6,902 nt of DNA from an uncultured Porphyromonadaceae bacterium (GTDB taxonomy: Bacteria; Bacteroidota; Bacteroidia; Bacteroidales; Muribaculaceae): the NCBI GenBank assembly GCA_905212215.1, contig CAJMDR010000111.1, forward strand, positions 1 to 6,902. The letters run 5' to 3'. The translations under genes were made by a program, and so were the position numbers. The notes below the pieces were generated by a model, which saw only the letters and a list, made by a program, of their open reading frames with translations, did not search any database and had not been told where the DNA came from. This document shows, piece after piece, positions 3,771 to 6,902 of this stretch (the first letter of the stretch is position 1; each line of letters opens with the position of its first letter).

Positions 3771-4139
3771 ATGAAAAGCTTTCTGCATAACTCGCGAAAA
3801 CACGACATATCATTCCATCCCTCCGGAAAAATTGACATTTCCGCACACATCGCCCGCAAGCTCGCTCTTGCTCCCGGCGACGTCATCGACATCGTGCATG
3901 ACTCCGGCGAATGGTATCTTTATGTCAAGTTGCGTGCCGGTGCATATACAGGCCGACACGATGGCAAAGTATGGGCTACAGCCAATGGCAAAGGCACCTT
4001 CCGTACCTGCTCCAAAGCCTTGACAAACGCAGTCCTCTCTGCCGCACAGGCCACAGGTCGCCTCCGCTGCCCCTGCGGACAGGTCATTGAACGCAATAAT
4101 CAGCCTTTCATCACCATAATCTACCGCTGCTCATTATGA
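3771..4139 (+). CDS. AbrB/SpoVT-like small protein, possible regulator
   Basis: A 122-residue protein. Residues 11-53 resemble the swapped-hairpin AbrB/SpoVT/MazE fold: DISFHPSGKIDISAHIARKL, then LAPGDVIDIVHD and GEWYLYV, matching the family pattern of a glycine turn, a short helix in place of PKEIRekL, and xxGDxhxh. Known members bind DNA as dimers, often as regulators or antitoxins. The C-terminal part (about 60-122) is separate: TGRHDGKVWATANGKGTFRTCSKAL split by polar loops, then RLRCPCGQ with C100 and C102, and an end strand PFITIIYRCSL. No toxin gene is adjacent, so a phage regulator or structural helper is likelier than an antitoxin. ATG 3771 is chosen over TTG 3762 because the TTG lies in the promoter-like box. 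The stop overlaps the next start by ATGA, so the two are probably made together. Confidence 0.6.
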   Translation: MKSFLHNSRKHDISFHPSGKIDISAHIARKLALAPGDVIDIVHDSGEWYLYVKLRAGAYTGRHDGKVWATANGKGTFRTCSKALTNAVLSAAQATGRLRCPCGQVIERNNQPFITIIYRCSL

Positions 4140-6902
4140 TTAAAGATATAAAATATAACGGCTACACCACACAGCCCTCCGACTATGAATGCCCAGACGG
4201 TGACCTCGCTGTCGCTCTTAATCTTATACCCGAAAACGGCTCTCTGAACGTCATCCAACCTCCTGAAAAAGTCCTTACTCTGTCCGAGGAAGGAGAACGC
4301 ATCATGCTCATACATTCCGTTCCGGGACAAAAGAACTATATCATTTCGCGCAACGGTCCCGACGGCTTGACCTCCTTATTTTGGCTGAAAAAAGACCCGG
4401 CCATTAAAGACACCTCCCCCGCCACATTTATTGCATCCTTCCACGGCATACGCGATATTGCCGTCATGGGCAATCCCCTTGTCATTGCAACCGATGAAGG
4501 CATACGCTATGCCCTGTGGAAAGACAACGGCTACAAGCGCCTGAGCAACAAACCTCCGTTCGTATCAATCGACTTCGGCATGTACCGTGTAGACGAGCTG
4601 GATAAACGGGAAAAGTTCAAAATACCCGCTCGGTGCAGCCCTCTCTGGGACGGCATGCGCGGACAGGCCACCAATGAGGAACTATCACAACTGACTCAAA
4701 TGGCCTATGGGCTATTGTTGTCTCAAATCGCAGAAGAAGTTACTTCGCAAGGATATTTCTACATGCCATTCTTCATCCGTTATGCCTACCGCCTATACGA
4801 TGGCTCCTATTCCTGGCATTCAGTTCCCATCCTAATGTTACCCACCATACTGCCTCCATTCATACGATACAGCAGTAACAGCGGAACCCCGACCAAGCCC
4901 GAAGATACGGTGGAAGCAACCCTCACTCTTGATGTCCCCTTTTTCGGCCTCGCTTACCGAATCATCCCGGCAGACTTCAAAGAACTTGCCGACTGGGCAG
5001 ATATTGTCAAAGGTGTCGACGTCTTTATCTCAGCACCAGTCTACACCTACGACCAGTCAAAGGATCTACAATGGAGACCTGTAACGCGGTCTGTAGATAT
5101 AATCAGGCAGGCTTGCACTTATTCCGAAGGCTCTGAGCTTCTCTCCTCCGCTTTCGTAGGCCATTACGCAAACACCATAAACGCCAAGTATGTCGACCAC
5201 ACCCGCAACCTGAGCACTTCCGCCGACAACACCGACAACTTCCAGTGCCTCGACATCCGGCCTCGCCCGGAATTTCACAAGGATGTGGCCGACGCTCACA
5301 CTTTCTACAAAGTGGCCGAGATAAACCTCAGTAATCTTGCGGCAATGTCGGAGATGACACGTCTGCCGTTTATCGCCAAAGACCTCTCCTCTCTTGTCGC
5401 TCGGCCCGTCCTGACCGATGACTATCAGTCACACTGCAAACTCATACCCAACTCATTGACCGTTTACAATTCCCGCCTGAGTCTCGCCGGAGTAAACTTA
5501 TCACCTGCCGTTTCGCTCCCCATCCGTTCCGTAATGCAGTTCGGAAACCCCGACGGTCCAGCCTGCTCCAATACCCGCATCACCGTATGGACGCGGCTCA
5601 ACGGCGTCCGTTGTTATTCAGTACATGTCGGCGACGGCTCCTCTGACTGCGACACATGGTTCGACCCTGCCGCCAACTTCCCCAGATACATCTTCTACCC
5701 CGATGCCTCGGCATATAAGATGGAGTTCTATATCTCCGACTCTCAAAGATACTTCATCAACCTAACCGCACACGATTTCCTCAATGGTGCCTATTGGTAT
5801 CTCGGCAAGGATGGAATGGGCCGCAAACCTACTCCTGCTTCATGGTCGTCTGAATCCACCGATGGTTGCGCTTTATCCTGCTTTATGGCCTCGAAGATAT
5901 ACACCTCCGAGGTAAACAATCCCTTCTATTTCCCAGTCGAGGGAATAGCAACTGTCGGTACAGGTAAAATCATCGCTATCTCCACTGCCGCAAAAGCTCT
6001 CTCGCAGGGTCAGTTCGGTCAGTTCCCTCTCTACGCTTTCACCGATGAAGGCGTCTGGGCGCTCGAGGTCGCCTCTAATGGCTCATACATAGCACGTCAG
6101 CCCATAACACGCGATGTAATTCTCGAAGGCACCGAACCCCTGCAGATGGATTCCGCTGTACTATTCGCCACCGACCGCGGCATAATGCTTCTCTCCGGCT
6201 CACAGACACAGTGTATCTCCGACAGCATCAACGACAAAGCGCCGTTCAACGCCTCTCTCCTCCCCGGCATGGAGCAGTTGCATTCCATGCTCGGCCATAA
6301 ACCCGACACATGCTTCCCTGTCGTTCCCTTCCTGAAGTTTGTCTCAGGTTGCGGTATGCTTTATGATTACGTACATCAGCGGGTGATTGTCTATAACCCT
6401 GCCTACACATACGCATACGTCTTCTCACTCACATCCAAAGAGTGGGGAATGATGTATTCCTCAATTAAGGAAGGCATCAACTCCTATCCCGAAGCACTTG
6501 CCATAGACCACAACGGCGCACTCCTGAACTTCTCCTCATATAATAGCAGCTCTGAGCCTCTCCCCACAAAGAGTGAGTCTGTCTCTCTTTCCCGGAGCGA
6601 ACAGACAAATGGCCTCCTTTTAACCCGGCCTGTCAAGCTCGAAGCACACGATGTCCTCAAGACCGTCGATACCGTAATCCAGCAGGGACGCTTCCGCAAA
6701 GGCCATGTGCAATCCGTCCTCTACGGCTCGCGCGACCTATTTGATTGGCATCTCATATGGTCGAGCAAAGACCATTATCTCCGCGGCTTCCGTGGCACCC
6801 CTTACAAATACTTCCGCATCGCGCTCCTCGTCTCGCTCCTTCCAGACGAAAGCATTTACGGTGCCACATTCCAGTTCAACCCACGCCATACCAACCAACC
6901 GA
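4136..6902 (+). CDS. Large phage structural-type protein, right end cut
   Basis: An uninterrupted frame of 922 codons that runs off the window. The N-terminus (14-35) reads PSDYECPDGDLAVALNLIPENG, then QPPEKVL, recalling the INLyPE...PG opening of P22 gp10-like DNA-stabilisation proteins and other phage proteins; this is an analogy, not a proven match. Propeller-like blades follow: FFIRYAYRLYDGSY (212-225), FTDEGVWALEV (635-645) and FATDRGIMLLSGS (677-689) with CISDSIND after it. The end has LYGSRDLFDW (862-871), YKYFRIAL (890-897) and NPRHTN (915-920). There is no signal peptide, membrane helix or enzyme motif. I infer a virion component, such as a tail or neck protein. It is coupled to the AbrB-like gene by ATGA. 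Codons strongly favour C and T (CTC, TCC, CGC, ATC), unlike the genes before 3100. Confidence 0.65.
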   Translation, partial: MIKDIKYNGYTTQPSDYECPDGDLAVALNLIPENGSLNVIQPPEKVLTLSEEGERIMLIHSVPGQKNYIISRNGPDGLTSLFWLKKDPAIKDTSPATFIASFHGIRDIAVMGNPLVIATDEGIRYALWKDNGYKRLSNKPPFVSIDFGMYRVDELDKREKFKIPARCSPLWDGMRGQATNEELSQLTQMAYGLLLSQIAEEVTSQGYFYMPFFIRYAYRLYDGSYSWHSVPILMLPTILPPFIRYSSNSGTPTKPEDTVEATLTLDVPFFGLAYRIIPADFKELADWADIVKGVDVFISAPVYTYDQSKDLQWRPVTRSVDIIRQACTYSEGSELLSSAFVGHYANTINAKYVDHTRNLSTSADNTDNFQCLDIRPRPEFHKDVADAHTFYKVAEINLSNLAAMSEMTRLPFIAKDLSSLVARPVLTDDYQSHCKLIPNSLTVYNSRLSLAGVNLSPAVSLPIRSVMQFGNPDGPACSNTRITVWTRLNGVRCYSVHVGDGSSDCDTWFDPAANFPRYIFYPDASAYKMEFYISDSQRYFINLTAHDFLNGAYWYLGKDGMGRKPTPASWSSESTDGCALSCFMASKIYTSEVNNPFYFPVEGIATVGTGKIIAISTAAKALSQGQFGQFPLYAFTDEGVWALEVASNGSYIARQPITRDVILEGTEPLQMDSAVLFATDRGIMLLSGSQTQCISDSINDKAPFNASLLPGMEQLHSMLGHKPDTCFPVVPFLKFVSGCGMLYDYVHQRVIVYNPAYTYAYVFSLTSKEWGMMYSSIKEGINSYPEALAIDHNGALLNFSSYNSSSEPLPTKSESVSLSRSEQTNGLLLTRPVKLEAHDVLKTVDTVIQQGRFRKGHVQSVLYGSRDLFDWHLIWSSKDHYLRGFRGTPYKYFRIALLVSLLPDESIYGATFQFNPRHTNQP

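Noticed and set aside
3771..4139. Toxin-antitoxin system with the AbrB-like protein as antitoxin
   Set aside because: The downstream partner is a protein of more than 900 residues with structural features, and no small toxin is present on either side.
4121..6699. Reverse-strand frames opposite the large gene (4121-4330, 5066-5299, 6097-6309, 6246-6428, 6484-6699)
   Set aside because: The + frame is open and protein-like throughout; these are short antisense frames with no domain features.

Overview
The window looks like part of a phage or prophage of the Bacteroidales (Bacteroides/Parabacteroides type). The evidence is the set of small phage-type domains (DUF4406, DUF7666, DUF551), very tight packing of tiny hypothetical genes with stop/start ATGA overlaps, a large virion-like protein at the right edge, mostly absent Shine-Dalgarno sequences, and heptamer microsatellites of a kind I recall from Bacteroidetes genomes. 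No integrase, terminase, capsid gene or attachment site is visible, so a free phage and a prophage cannot be told apart. All supported genes are on the + strand.

Layout. 1-135 is the end of a small membrane protein. 136-356 is non-coding and holds two related hairpins and a tRNA T-arm-like hairpin, but no tRNA that I can fold. 357-659 encodes a DUF4406 protein. 660-745 is a junction of two heptamer microsatellites that runs into the start codon of the next gene. 746-3393 is a tightly packed cassette of eight small genes: a DUF7666 protein with five nonapeptide repeats, a 57-residue four-cysteine protein, a DUF551 protein, and five unrecognised proteins. Six of its seven junctions are 4-base ATGA overlaps. 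3394-3770 is a 377-base gene-free region with strong hairpins (3481-3567) and a 64-base-period direct repeat (3600-3720). 3771-4139 encodes an AbrB/SpoVT-like small protein, joined by another ATGA overlap to a reading frame of more than 922 codons (4136 to the window edge) that resembles a phage structural protein with propeller-like repeats.

How the parts fit. The left half reads as an accessory or early module of tiny genes, probably made from one or a few transcripts and translated in a coupled way. The right half reads as the start of a virion-structure module. The boundary also shows in base composition: the coding strand is G/A-rich on the left and C/T-rich on the right although transcription direction does not change, which suggests a mosaic junction or a landmark of the element's replication. 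The structured, repeated segment between the modules is the least explained and most interesting part. I found no complete defence, CRISPR, toxin-antitoxin or retroelement system.
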